Shown here: positions 1 through 13,059 of the stretch, in pieces
Numbering within the stretch: the stretch's first letter is position 1
Layout: each line of letters starts with the position of its first letter
Assembly (NCBI GenBank): GCA_958430865.1
Contig: CAUDNR010004108.1
Coordinates: 29,668 to 66,004, forward strand
DNA length: 36,337 bases
Direction of reading: 5' to 3'
Source of the DNA: Entrophospora sp. SA101
Lineage: Eukaryota > Glomeromycota > Glomeromycetes > Entrophosporales > Entrophosporaceae
The notes under the pieces: model-generated
What the model was told of the DNA's origin: nothing
The model's database searches: none
Seen by the model: only the letters and a program-made list of their open reading frames with translations
Program-made: the position numbers and the translations under genes

Positions 1-500
1 AATTCAAGATATTTTAAGCGGACTTACTTAATGACGTAATCCATGATTCAACAGAGTTTTAAAGGTTTTTACTAAGCTCAAAGTTTTCATAAAAATCACG
101 GAATTTTTTGTCTAATTTAAAATTTTCATTCTAAATTCATTAATAATGTAAACTCGACGAGACTTTAAGTTTATATGCAAATTAACTTTTAATAAAACTT
201 TGAACTGCATAAGGCGTAACATTTCCGATTATTAAATGATCATCAGGTGGTCGGATATTTATGGTAGGGGAGTGTATTTGCATAATATTATTAAGATTTT
301 TGAAATAACATTATTCTGATGGATTAATAAAGCTCTTCATTATGTTTTTAATCCAGAGGTTGAAACCAGTTAATAACTGATTAAGTATATAAAACAAATT
401 TTTTAAAAATATTTTATTTATGTAATTATGTTATTTGATAAAATTTCTTTTAAATATGAAAAATTCTTATGCCTGCTCATTATGAATCAACTGTTATATC

Positions 501-534
<34 letters not shown>
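501..534. repeat. (ATA)n microsatellite
   Basis: An uninterrupted ATA/TAA run of about 11 units lies outside any gene. Confidence 0.9.
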
Positions 535-535
<1 letters not shown>

Positions 536-728
536 GTTAACAGCACTAAAGCAAATTATGATGACAATAAATTATAATCACAAAGATTTCAATAGGTAGT
601 AAATCAATTTAGTCATGTTTCACTTTTACTCACCATTCTCTTGCATTTAGCCGATAATGTGAATGTGGCTTCATTTCACCTACTGAAACAAAGATTTATA
701 ATTAAAATGGGATGTTTTCTTATTTTAA

Positions 729-789
729 CTAGTGTTGGTTTTCAAAACTAGAGAATTGCAAAAGTCAAAAGGTTTCACCATAAGTCGGG
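729..789 (-). mobile_element. Partial, diverged copy of the 25761-25939 TIR element
   Basis: The stretch containing TTTTCAAAACTAGAGAATTG, then AAAAGTCAAAAGGTTTC and CATAAGTCG, follows the same order as the reverse complement of 25885-25939 (GTTAGTTTCCAAAACTCGAG, then AAAAGTCAAAAGGTTTCGCC and ATAAGTCG). One arm and part of the interior are retained; the other arm is not visible. I infer an old, truncated insertion of the same non-autonomous family. Confidence 0.5.
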
Positions 790-889
790 TAGAAATATAA
801 ACTAATAGATTATGTTTCTGCTTAGCTAGACTATGTATCTACTAGGATTAGACTATGTATCTACTTACATACAATGGTGGTGAATTTTT

Positions 890-1410
890 GTCATAAGGCC
901 ACATGCGAACTATCATCAGGATAACGACGTGGACAATTCTGAATTTTTGGCCACATTCGAACGTTCATATATCTCGTGCCAATTGTGAGAGCTATGCCAG
1001 AACTGGATGCAAAGCGTCCTAGCTTGCAAATGCGTAATGTTGTAACTTTTCATAAAATAGACTATTTCATAACCAAATTGAGCATTGATCGAGTAGTCTA
1101 ATAAATTGATACAAAAATGTATAAATAGAACCTCTATCCCCACCTCTTGACCAAAAAAACTAATTCGTAAAAAATACGAATCTCCCATACCACTATAAAT
1201 AATACCACATTTCCTAGGCGAACTGCCAATTTTTTCGATTGCGAGGATGAGGCAATGGAGCACCAAATTGGCAATCTGTATTTGGCTTTGTACGTTGTAT
1301 TTGAATGCCGGGTTGAGGCACACAGTGCTGAAATAGTACTCATTATCTGGTTTTGCGTGATGCATTCGAATACAGATTGAGGATGAGGTACAAAATGCCA
1401 AAGTGTTATC
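890..1410. other. GC-richer island with long open frames, nature unknown
   Basis: The base composition is clearly less AT-rich than the surroundings. The minus strand stays open for about 160 codons (916-1401), with a second overlapping open frame of about 98 codons (1134-1430). Neither protein shows a motif I recognise, and because both frames are open the higher GC may simply remove stop codons. GGCCACATGCGAAC near 897 and GGCCACATTCGAAC near 949 are imperfect direct repeats. A transposon remnant is the likeliest explanation; a real gene cannot be excluded. Confidence 0.25.
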
Positions 1411-1414
1411 TTCA

Positions 1415-1732
1415 CTTGGTAGTAACCCAAAGCATAATTTTTATTATATATTTAATAATTATACCTTGGGTTACTACCATGAGGACAATATGTTTTGGAG
1501 CTCTGGAAGCCCTTCTTGTATGCTTTGTTATACTGTTACACTAAAATACTTGGGTTACTTTGAATTACTACTGAAAAAACACTTTGGGTTACTACTGAAA
1601 AAATACTTTGGATTACTACCAATTTTTATTTTGGTCAAAATCAGGCAACACAAAAACTCCCTATGTACGTCCAGGTATTGAGTTATTATTTTTGGAATTG
1701 AATTTTTTTTTTATACTTTGGGTTACTACTGA
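1415..1732. mobile_element. MITE-like element with repeated GGGTTACTAC motif
   Basis: The left end carries TAGTAACCCAAAGCATAA and the right end its near-exact reverse complement, giving terminal inverted repeats of about 17 bp. The motif CTTTGGGTTACTACTGAA or a close variant recurs inside, near 1466-1479, 1549-1560, 1583-1599, 1606-1620 and 1717-1732. The stretch 1417-1430 against 1466-1479 is a perfect 14-bp inverted repeat. Repeated subterminal motifs of this kind are typical binding sites for a transposase supplied in trans. No target-site duplication is obvious and no transposase frame lies inside. Confidence 0.55.
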
Positions 1733-1920
1733 ATCGAAAAATTGATAAAAAAGTGAAACCAGGATTATATGTGGATTGAGTAGCTAAAAATTTATTACCT
1801 ATTTGAATCTAAAAAGTTTTGATTTAAATATTATTATTATATCTTCATTATTAAGATACTTTTCAAGTAAATAGGCCATGTCGAAAACACTGGATTTCAT
1901 TCATTATTCTACAATGAACT

Positions 1921-2567
1921 TCAAATCTCTGTCTCGTCGAAAAGTATATTAAGTTCATAATCTATAGGATTAATTGTTTCCTCTATTTCATATTCTGACC
2001 AGGGATACAACCACCCACTCTTATTAACATGATAAATACGATTTAATACATCGCCTCTTTCTCTTTTTCTGATAATTTATTTCGTAACATGCATCTTTTT
2101 ACTTCTACTAGTTCATAGAAGAATTCATTACATTTCCCACATCCGGAAAATATAAAAAAATTTTACACGTGTCAATTGTAAGTTTAATAATAAAAAAGTG
2201 TAAAACTTACGTTGGCACTGTAAGATTTACACAATATTACGTCGGCATCGTAAGATTTATGCAAGTTTACGCTAAATTAATTTCCTGGTGCATCTAAAAA
2301 TCTCATTTTGTTGTTGTGTTTTTTATAGTCATCAGTACCCATGTAGTCGCTAAATCACTTACCCTCTTCTTCCTGATGTTTAAGTTGTATCTCCATATAT
2401 CTTACTGATACTGTTCTCCAATATTGATTTTTAAACTTTTTACGCCTCATATGCAATTCAAGTTTCGCTTTCTTATTCCAAGTATGATTAATGCATAAAG
2501 CTATACTAAGACCAACCAATGAGAGTTTAGAACGATTATTGCAATTGTATCTGGAAGCAGAAGTGGA
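1921..2567 (-). pseudogene. Frame-broken protein remnant, family unknown
   Basis: Read on the minus strand, 2567-2363 is an open frame containing SLVGLSIALCINHTWNKKAK and RRKKFKNQYWRTVSVRYMEI, ending at a consensus donor GTAAGTG. An acceptor at 2295-2294 would add a short tail (2293-2277) before a stop. Further along, about 2160-2055 reads SGCGKCNEFFYELVEVKRCM, then stops. A shift of frame continues with DVLNRIYHVNKSGWLYPWSE and ends at 1921 in LFDETEI. The pieces lie in order on one strand and all look coding, so I read one decayed gene with at least one frameshift and an insertion (2198-2272). The CxxC in SGCGKC may be half of a metal site. I do not recognise the family. Confidence 0.45.
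2198..2272. repeat. Short tandem hairpins inside the remnant
   Basis: GTGTAAAACTTAC (2198-2210) pairs with GTAAGATTTACAC (2220-2232) with one mismatch. A second, related palindromic unit with TTACGTCGGCATCGTAAG follows directly. The unit of about 35 bp is thus present twice in tandem, each copy foldable. It separates two coding-looking blocks of the pseudogene, so I infer a small insertion. Confidence 0.5.
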
Positions 2568-2711
2568 TTATGCGAATACATTTTTATTATGAATTTATTG
2601 AAACTTGCGGATTTTTTAATTGATTTTTTAATCCTGGTTTTGCTTTTTTTATCCAAAAAATTACAGATTCGAAAAAATTTCTCACTTTGACGTATTACCT
2701 TTGGATATCAT

Positions 2712-2915
2712 GTGTTGAGTCTAATCGGTCGCGTTTACTTCATCGAAAGTTTGTTTCATCGAAAGTTCATTTCATTGAATGTTCATTTCATCGAAAATTA
2801 TTTCATCCTCGAGTCAGAGACCGAACGAGTTAGATGTGAGGAGTGTGGGAAGTTAGTTAAGAAATTAGGTGAGGAAAGCGGTGTGTGTGGGAAGTGTGAG
2901 GAGAAATTTGTTTAA
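2712..2915 (+). CDS. Zinc-ribbon-like mini-ORF carried by element copy 1
   Basis: This 67-codon frame starts just outside the element, runs through the left repeats and ends in a core reading RVRCEECGKLVKKLGEESG then VCGKCEEKFV. The spacing C-x2-C-x13-C-x2-C is that of a small zinc ribbon. The same C-terminal peptide is encoded in frame by copy 2 (stop at 24084-24086), but the copies are too similar for conservation to show selection. The start codon belongs to flanking DNA, so any expression would depend on the insertion site. It may be a scrap of a larger element protein or chance; I cannot tell which. Confidence 0.3.
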   Translation: MLSLIGRVYFIESLFHRKFISLNVHFIENYFILESETERVRCEECGKLVKKLGEESGVCGKCEEKFV

Positions 2916-3023
2916 TGAAGTTTTTTTTTGTGACGAAATAATTTTCGACGAAATGAACATTCGACGAAATGGGTTCGACGAAATGGGTTCGACGAAATGA
3001 TTGTCGACGAAATGAATCAGACC
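2727..3023 (+). mobile_element. Hairpin-ended element with TCGTCGAA repeats, copy 1
   Basis: The left boundary GGTCGCGTTTACTTCATCGA and right boundary CGACGAAATGAATCAGACC are shared with a second copy at 23899-24243, where flanking similarity stops at the same bases, so the ends are well defined. Both flanks are built from short tandem units (left TTTCATCGAAAGT type, right its reverse complement CGACGAAATG), forming long imperfect inverted repeats around a unique core of about 170 bp. The core is nearly identical between copies. The left flank has CATCGAA where copy 2 has CGTCGAA. No clear target-site duplication is visible. The core encodes a short CxxC...CxxC frame. Confidence 0.7.
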
Positions 3024-3056
3024 CTTTGGACGTATTATGTAAGTTGACCTTCCAGG

Positions 3057-3164
3057 AAAGCAACGTTACAAGAGCAGAAGAAATATCTTGCAAAGAATCT
3101 GGAACACTTAGCCGAGAAGATAGAAGGATGGAACCAATTTCAATACACCACCCTTGGAGAGTAA
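3057..3164 (+). pseudogene. Orphan C-terminal exon, helical, family unknown
   Basis: After TTCCAG at 3050-3055 an open frame of 35 codons reads KATLQEQKKYLAKNLEHLAE and on to a stop at 3162-3164. It is rich in K/E/L and looks like an amphipathic helix at a protein end. A GTAAGT donor lies only 17 bases before this acceptor, far too close for a real intron. The element insertion at 2727-3023, or a deletion, has probably separated this exon from its gene. A coding-looking scrap, HFDVLPLDIMC, lies on the other side of the element (about 2690-2713). Confidence 0.3.
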
Positions 3165-3675
3165 ATCTCACATATTCACAACGAAAGGGAAAAGTGAAGA
3201 GGTTCATGTTTATAAAGATCGGTTCAATACGTTGCCGTGTAACATTTAATTTAGTTTTTGCCGTGTTAATCATCTCCGATTTTTGTCGTGTGTAACTTGT
3301 TGTCACTACTTTCACAGTATTGACTAAAGCCTAAGCTAAATCATTTATAATAGATTGAAACTTCTTCTTAACTACATTTTTCATTAACCAAGTTCCAAAT
3401 TCATTTTCTCATTGGAAAAAACTAGAGTTCAGGAAATTAAAAAGGTTGACAATGATAATGAACCACATATTTAACCTGTGTTTATTATTTATATATATTA
3501 ATATTAATATTAATTAATATTAAGATCTAGATTTCGATTTCCCATTTCCAACTAGGGTAATATCCCCGAATGTATTCAGGGATTATAATAATGATGATAA
3601 ATGTGTACCGTTGTAGCCGAAATCTTTTTTTACCTAAAAATTTTTTTTTAAAAATAAAAAGCAATAATTAAAAAA
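3165..3675. promoter_or_regulatory. Upstream region of the DBP2-type helicase gene
   Basis: No gene is visible. The stretch contains ATATTAATATTAATATTAATT-like palindromic runs near 3495-3520 and ends in an A/T-rich leader directly before the ATG at 3676 (context AAAAAATGG). I infer that promoter and 5' leader lie here from position only; no specific factor site is evident. Confidence 0.35.
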
Positions 3676-6820
<3,145 letters not shown>

Positions 6821-7543
6821 TAATATCTAACAAGAATATTTTATTTTATGAATTTTTTATATTTTTTTTAAAAATGTTTGATACAAGTTATAAAAATTAA
6901 AAAAAAATATTGTAATTAGATTTTTTTTAATTTTATACATATTTTGCATTTTTCAATTCTTCATATAAAAATTTACTTTTATTTTTTATTTCAAAAATAG
7001 ATTTTATTTAGAAAATAATATTTTTTTTTTTATAAATAAAAAAAAAGTATAATATCGTATATATATATATTTTTCATGATAACTTTGAATTTTTTGATCT
7101 AAAAATAATAAGTGTGAAGCACCAACAAACGATGATATTGCAGGAACGATGATTTTCTGCCAGCATACATGCACAAACATCAAATGAAGAAGTTTTAAAT
7201 TTTATAAAAATATAATTTTTGAATTTCGACAGCAAACCAAGTAAAAAATTATACATTTTTTTTCACGGAATAGAATGAAATATGTAAAATATTAAAATTT
7301 GACATCAATCAATGTATATAGATTTCAATTATTATTATTGTTGTTTACATTCAGGTAATTCTATAAAAAAATTTTTAAAAATTAATAAAGAGCAAGAAAT
7401 ACATCATTCAATTAATCACCTAAAAATTGATTGAAAATTCGATATTTACCTACTTTCCCATTCTTTCCAACTGCCTATAAAATATATTAATAATAATAAG
7501 TAAAGGTTGATTAAAAGAATAAATAATACATATATGTAAAATA

Positions 7544-7713
7544 TTAAATTACATTGTCATTGTTACTATTATCATAATCATCGTCATCATAGTCGTCATC
7601 ATCATCATCATCATCATCGAACCCATCATCAAAACCATCAATCTCATCATCTTCCTCAAAATCATCATCGTCACTACAATTAAACGTTTCTTCATACTTC
7701 AAAGCTTTACCAG
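7544..7713 (-). pseudogene. Orphan 3' tail of the NAP1 gene
   Basis: This is identical in sequence to the end of the NAP1 gene (8798-8967) and encodes its acidic Asp-rich tail and stop. It breaks off at the duplication junction, where helicase-derived sequence follows, so it has no upstream exon. It is a by-product of the tandem duplication. Confidence 0.9.
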
Positions 7714-7914
7714 AGACAAGCTAAATATTTGATAAATGTTTTAAGAGAAGCTAATCAAAAAGTTGATTCGAAGTTGTTAGATTTAGTTAAAGTTACTGGT
7801 GGTAGCGTTAATAATGGTATGTGCCACATAATATGATCTGTTTTTCTTTATTTGCATATTTAATTTTAAAATGATCAATTTTTTGGATGGAATGATAGGT
7901 CGTTCAAGATATTC

Positions 7915-7955
<41 letters not shown>

Positions 7956-8074
7956 GTATACGCAATAATAATAATAACAATAACAATAATGGTGGATTAA
8001 ATTATAGCAACTATAACAATTTTAATTACAACAATAATTTCAACAATAATATTAATAATAATATACATTGGTAA
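7714..8074 (+). pseudogene. Orphan 3' tail of the DBP2-type helicase gene
   Basis: It copies the last 103 bases of exon 6 (7714-7816), the final intron (7817-7898) and exon 7 with the poly-Asn C-terminus (7899-8074). Splice sites and frame are intact, but nothing upstream supplies the helicase core. Read-through from the intact gene into this copy would be possible only past the copy-1 terminator. Confidence 0.9.
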
Positions 8075-8797
8075 TAATATCTAACAAGAATATTTTATTT
8101 TATGAATTTTTTATATTTTTTTTAAAAATGTTTGATACAAGTTATAAAAATTAAAAAAAAATATTGTAATTAGATTTTTTTTAATTTTATACATATTTTG
8201 CATTTTTCAATTCTTCATATAAAAATTTACTTTTATTTTTTATTTCAAAAATAGATTTTATTTAGAAAATAATATTTTTTTTTTTATAAATAAAAAAAAA
8301 GTATAATATCGTATATATATATATTTTTCATGATAACTTTGAATTTTTTGATCTAAAAATAATAAGTGTGAAGCACCAACAAACGATGATATTGCAGGAA
8401 CGATGATTTTCTGCCAGCATACATGCACAAACATCAAATGAAGAAGTTTTAAATTTTATAAAAATATAATTTTTGAATTTCGACAGCAAACCAAGTAAAA
8501 AATTATACATTTTTTTTCACGGAATAGAATGAAATATGTAAAATATTAAAATTTGACATCAATCAATGTATATAGATTTCAATTATTATTATTGTTGTTT
8601 ACATTCAGGTAATTCTATAAAAAAATTTTTAAAAATTAATAAAGAGCAAGAAATACATCATTCAATTAATCACCTAAAAATTGATTGAAAATTCGATATT
8701 TACCTACTTTCCCATTCTTTCCAACTGCCTATAAAACATATTAATAATAATAAGTAAAGGTTGATTAAAAGAATAAATAATACATATATGTAAAATA

Positions 8798-10102
8798 TTA
8801 AATTACATTGTCATTGTTACTATTATCATAATCATCGTCATCATAGTCGTCATCATCATCATCATCATCATCGAACCCATCATCAAAACCATCAATCTCA
8901 TCATCTTCCTCAAAATCATCATCGTCACTACAATTAAACGTTTCTTCATACTTCAAAGCTTTACCAGTATACCAATCAACAGCATGAGGAATAAGTTTAT
9001 CTTTTAATTCTTCGCCAAGATGATAATCAATTTCTAATAGTAATTCCAAATCATCATAATTGTTGTTGTCATCCTCGTCATCCTCGTCATCATCACATGG
9101 TTTACTTGGTGGACTGAAAAATTTAAAGAATGATTCTACTGGTATTGTGGTTTTCACTATACGAGATTTGTTTGTATCTAGAAATCATAATCAAAAACAA
9201 TGATATATTATAATGAACAAATGTAATAATAACTATAATGATGATGATACTTATCATTAATGATAATTATTATTAAAAATAATTAAATAAATACTTTTAT
9301 TTTTTTGTTTTTTTGTTCCTGTTTTTACAGTAAGATTTTTCCCTGATATCCAACCAATTGCTTCACCCTCAGCGTGATCATAAACATAATCACCACCATA
9401 TCCAAGTTTTTCTTGATAATAGTAAGTTTTTGATAAAATTTTGTTTGTAAAGTATGGATTCTTTTCATCAAATTCAAATTCTAATTTAAAGCCTGGTTTT
9501 TCTTCAAGATGTGACATTCTGATATCAACCAAATATTTTAATGCCTCTTGATCACGTTCAGTGATCAAACTATCAATATTTTCTACATTTTTCATGGCTG
9601 TAAGCCAAAATTCAGGAATTCCTTTAACAGGATTACAAGCTTCTTTGTCCTTTTCAGCCCCTTTTTCTTGAGTATCTGTTTCAATATCCATTTCTTTAGT
9701 ACTCTTTTCTTCAGTATCCTTATGCTCAGCGTCCTCTTCTTCAGTGCCTTTTTCTTTAGTTTCTTTTTCAGCTTCTTCGTCCTCCTCGTCCTCCTTCTCC
9801 TCTTCTTCTATTTTAGTTCCTGCTTCCACAGCTTCTTCTGACGGTTCACATTCTCCACGTATAATTTTTGAACGAATTTCATATAAAGGTTTATATAGTT
9901 CCGAATATTTTTTCTCGATAGCCAAAATCTCTTGTTGAGCTTTTGCTTCTAATTTCGCGTGTTCTTGTTGATAATATTTCAAAGCTTTTATTCGTTTCTT
10001 AACAGGTTCAGATAAGCTTTCAATATACATTGATTGCTTCCCTATTAGCGTACCAAGCGTATTTTGAAGAAGAGAAACTAATTGGGATTGAGAAGCTGCC
10101 AT
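8798..10102 (-). CDS. NAP1: Nucleosome assembly protein, NAP1 family histone chaperone
   Basis: Two exons, 10102-9295 and 9177-8798, joined by a 117-bp GT-AG intron, give 395 residues, the usual length of NAP1. The N-terminal dimerisation helix is clear (YIESLSEPVKKRIKALKYYQ, KKYSELYKPLYEIR). A charged Glu/Lys insert follows, then the NAP core (GIPEFWLTAMKNVE, KNPYFTNKILSKTYYY, then the stretch up to GEAIGWISGKNLTVK), then VESFFKFFSPP, and an acidic D/E tail. NAP1 proteins carry H2A-H2B between cytoplasm and nucleus and assist nucleosome assembly. The stop used here lies six bases after a GTAATT donor. Splicing from 8806 to an acceptor at 8729 (78 bp) would replace it with 20 other residues ending at 8666, so the very C-terminus is uncertain. 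The 3' end lies in the tandem duplication. Confidence 0.93.
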
Positions 10103-10366
10103 TGTTGTTGTTTGATTATTAATGTTAAATGTGCGATTATTTTAATTGTTACGAAAATTAATCCGAGATCAATTCGTGTAACAAAGGAAACAAAAATAGA
10201 ATCTCCTTTTTTATTATATAGAAATTTTTTTAACCAAAAATATTTAATGATGCTAACTAATATTGGCAGTTGACACTTTTTTTGTTAAAATACACAAAAT
10301 TATAATTTTACATTTAATATTAACATTAAGATTAGCTTATCGTTAAAATCTATTAACTCTATTTTA

Positions 10367-10480
10367 CTATTTCTCTGATTTAGTGGCAATTCTGGCATTA
10401 CCACCAACTCCTCCAACACCTTGACAAAACAATACACCAAGCACTGTTGTACTTGCTCCTTCTTTCAGAGCTTTATTCAT
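10367..10480 (-). CDS. 37-residue small ORF with hydrophobic glycine-rich middle
   Basis: ATG at 10480 (context AAAATGA) to TAG at 10367. It begins MNKALKEGASTTVLGVLFCQ and continues with GVGGVGGNARIATKSEK. A basic start, a possible short membrane-inserting segment (roughly residues 9-30) and a polar end resemble very small mitochondrial or membrane-associated proteins, but I do not recognise it. Codon usage looks like real coding sequence. It lies about 260 bp upstream of the NAP1 start on the same strand, and could also be a last exon of something longer. Confidence 0.4.
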   Translation of the reverse strand: MNKALKEGASTTVLGVLFCQGVGGVGGNARIATKSEK

Positions 10481-10748
10481 TTTATTTAGTAAACTTAATA
10501 ACCGTCTTACTTTTCATCAACGTATTACTTTGGATCGAAAAATCAGGTCATAATTTGGCGACGAATTTGGATACAATAAATACAATTTATGGAGAGAAAC
10601 AGGCTAACAAACCATGAACGAGTGAACTTCAAGCAAAAATAAAATAAAGAAAACAACATGTCTATCATATTACTCTACTTATAACTTTCGAAACCAGATT
10701 ATTCCAACCTTAAGTCACGATTCAATGAAAATTCAAGCGGGTGGTTCG

Positions 10749-10877
10749 TTATGCTATGGATTTCATTGAGATCGCTCGCATCTGCTGGGGGTTCCTTTGA
10801 TCAAATTCCTCTAATTTTCTGTTGATTCTTTTCCATTTTTGTTTGTTTGTCAATGGATTATTTTCAGTGTCCATCAT
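10749..10877 (-). CDS. 42-residue basic small ORF, unknown
   Basis: Starts ATGATGGAC at 10877 and ends TAA at 10749. The sequence reads MMDTENNPLTNKQKWKRINR then KLEEFDQRNPQQMRAISMKS. It is markedly less AT-rich than the flanks and has the look of conserved coding sequence: charged, helical, with Gln/Arg/Lys clusters. No domain is recognised. It may be a complete microprotein or the first exon of a gene. It shares the strand with the 37-residue frame about 270 bp downstream. Confidence 0.4.
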   Translation of the reverse strand: MMDTENNPLTNKQKWKRINRKLEEFDQRNPQQMRAISMKSIA

Positions 10878-11185
10878 CAATATTAATATTAACATTAATA
10901 TTAATATAATATTAATACGTAAAAATCTCGTTTTCTTGTAATTTAAAAATTAGATAACACAAATGCACTTATTAATAAAACATAGACTTTACAATAAATT
11001 TATTTACAATTATTGAAAGTTATGTTAATAAAGAAAAGAAGATTTCGAAAAAGAAGCAACAAAATTTAAAAATTAAGAAATCAAGGAAATTGTAATTGTC
11101 AAGGATGAAACTCAAGCAACTTGAAAGGTGAAGAGCCCAAATAACTTGGGGTATAACTTCATAACCATATAAATAAATTAAATAT

Positions 11186-11919
11186 TTAATTTTGATTACT
11201 AATATCTTTAATTCTAACATGAACAGCCTTTCTATGAGCCTTTAACCCTTCAACTTCAGCTAATCTCATAACAGTGTCGCCTAGTCTATCTAAACCTTCT
11301 TTTGTCAACTTTTGAGATGTAATGTGTTTTACAAATGTCAAAGTGTTGACTCCTGAATACATTTTAGCATATCCATAAGTTGGCAATGTATGATTAGTGC
11401 CTGATGCATAATCACCACAACTATATCAAAAAATATTATTATTATTATAGAAATCAAACTAAGTTATGAAAGTTTTAATTAATTATTAAAGTTTTTGTTC
11501 AATTACCTTTCTGGTGAATAGGTACCAATAAAAACACTACCAGCATTTTCCACTTTATCAATCCATTTGTCAGCTTCTTCAATATGCAATATTAAATGCT
11601 CTGGTGCATAGTCATTAGAAAATTTCATTGCCTCCTCCATATTGTCAGCTTGTAAAATAAAACTTTTTGGAATAGACTCGCTTACTATATTGACTCTTGG
11701 CAATTTTTTTGCTTGATCATTGATTTCTTGTTCAATTTTTATAAGAAGTTCAGGTGTAATTGAAACCATTACCAAAACCACCTGAGAATCTGTCCCATGT
11801 TCAGCTTGTGATAAAAGATCTGATGCAACGTATGCTGGAATACTTGTGTTATCAGCTATCACTAAAAGTTCAGATGGACCAGCCGGCATATCAATCGAAA
11901 CCATTGCAAAACTATCATT
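11186..11919 (-). pseudogene. 5'-truncated histidinol dehydrogenase (HIS4/hisD C-terminal half)
   Basis: Two exons, 11919-11507 and 11420-11186, separated by an 86-bp GT-AG intron, encode the last 215 residues of histidinol dehydrogenase, which oxidises L-histidinol to histidine with NAD. Conserved blocks are SIDMPAGPSELLVIAD, DLLSQAEHG (zinc-ligand Gln and His), YAPEHLI (catalytic Glu-His), [20 protein letters not shown] (zinc-ligand Asp) and [13 protein letters not shown] (zinc-ligand His). All active-site residues expected in this half are present and no frame is broken. The first half, including the GPGN..VTAAK block that should directly precede NDSFAMVSID, is not found upstream within at least 1 kb. 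The exon begins at a good acceptor (AATAATAG). I read a truncated, probably non-functional gene copy, or a real gene whose 5' part was lost in assembly. Confidence 0.8.
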
Positions 11920-12024
11920 CTATTATTAAATTTATAATTAGATTTTTTTAATCATTAAATGAATTATGAGAGTTAATATATAAATTTATTTATAGAATTG
12001 ATTAAAAAATATTATTTTAAAAAG

Positions 12025-12206
12025 TTAAACTCTCTCTCTATTTATAACTAAGATTTGAGCAAGAGTTTTTGAATCAAAGTAATAGGGTACAATGGTATAC
12101 GAATTATCTGTTGCGTATCTAAAAATGATAAAATTAGATTTTGTTTTAAAAAATTGTTTCAAACTAAATTTTCATAAACTTACAAATTTAAAGATTCGTG
12201 TACCAT
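12025..12206 (-). other. Two possible small exons upstream of the hisD fragment
   Basis: ATG at 12206 opens a 23-base exon (12206-12184) ending at a consensus GTAAGTTT donor. An acceptor at 12120-12119 joins in frame to 12118-12025. The product is MVHESLNLYATDNSYTIVPY followed by YFDSKTLAQILVINRERV, 38 residues, then a stop. It does not resemble HIS4. Splicing from weak GT sites near its end to the hisD exon at 11919 would keep frame (phase 0), so a chimeric transcript is conceivable. I see no direct evidence for one. Confidence 0.25.
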
Positions 12207-13059
12207 CTTGTCTAATAATAGAATAAACGAAAGATTAAGGAATGAAAGTTTAGATGATTTATTTATAATATTTTTTTTTTATATATAATAATATTTTTTT
12301 GTTAAATTCTATCAGCGTCTCACTTACCACGTGTATAAATTTTAGCCAATAAAATTTATTGCGGTCGGACAGGACCTGCCTGCAAACTTCATAGGTTCAG
12401 TTATATGATTTGACCCAGAGTAAAATTAAGTTTAATATATAACTTGACCCTAAGGTTTGCAATAACATTAGAAAAAGAACATCATTTGACCCATAATATA
12501 TACTAACATAAACTGTCTACTTCAACGAAATTTTATAAATCAATTGATATTTAACTTTAAAAATTATTCACTGACTTTTATAGTTTATAATATTTTAACG
12601 ATTTTTTTAATATAAAAGATTTATTGTATATATACAAGTATTGGTTTTATTTTTTGAACGAGTACGTAAGAAAAACACAAAATTTTTGATTCCCTAATAA
12701 ATCGTTGACCACTAATAGATTTGACCCTATTAAACCTAATCAACCTTTTTGATGTATGATTTGTTAATTAAAGGGAGAATGGAGAGAGCGAGCGAGAGCA
12801 AAGATGATGATGATCTGTTATCATTATTACAATTTATTATTTATTATAATGGCGGCAGAAAAGATTTGCAACAAGAATGAAAACAGACAAGAAAATAAAA
12901 TCATAATCATGGATTGTTCCTTTTTTTTTCTTTTATGTTTTGATAACAATTAAGTTTTTTGTTTGAAAGTCCTGTCTAACCGCCAATATAATTAATATTT
13001 CATTGGTTCACACTCTTTCTTAAATAAAATCTTTTTTTTTTGATTTTTTTTTACAAAAG
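12207..13059. other. AT-rich gene-free stretch
   Basis: No convincing gene. TTTGACCC/CTTGACCC motifs recur at about 12410, 12447, 12485 and 12720, and a GC-richer patch lies at 12360-12400. Short open frames show no family features. Confidence 0.4.

Larger units (their letters stand above)
1..915. other. AT-rich gene-free stretch at window start
   Basis: I see no open frame that looks coding. The stretch holds a triplet repeat (501-534), a decayed transposon fragment (729-789), and a 17-bp perfect direct repeat, TAGACTATGTATCTACT, at 827-843 and 849-865. Confidence 0.6.

Noticed and set aside
2857..3315. 152-codon minus-strand frame over element copy 1
   Set aside because: It crosses inverted repeats and flanking DNA alike, and a better plus-strand reading explains the coding-like parts.
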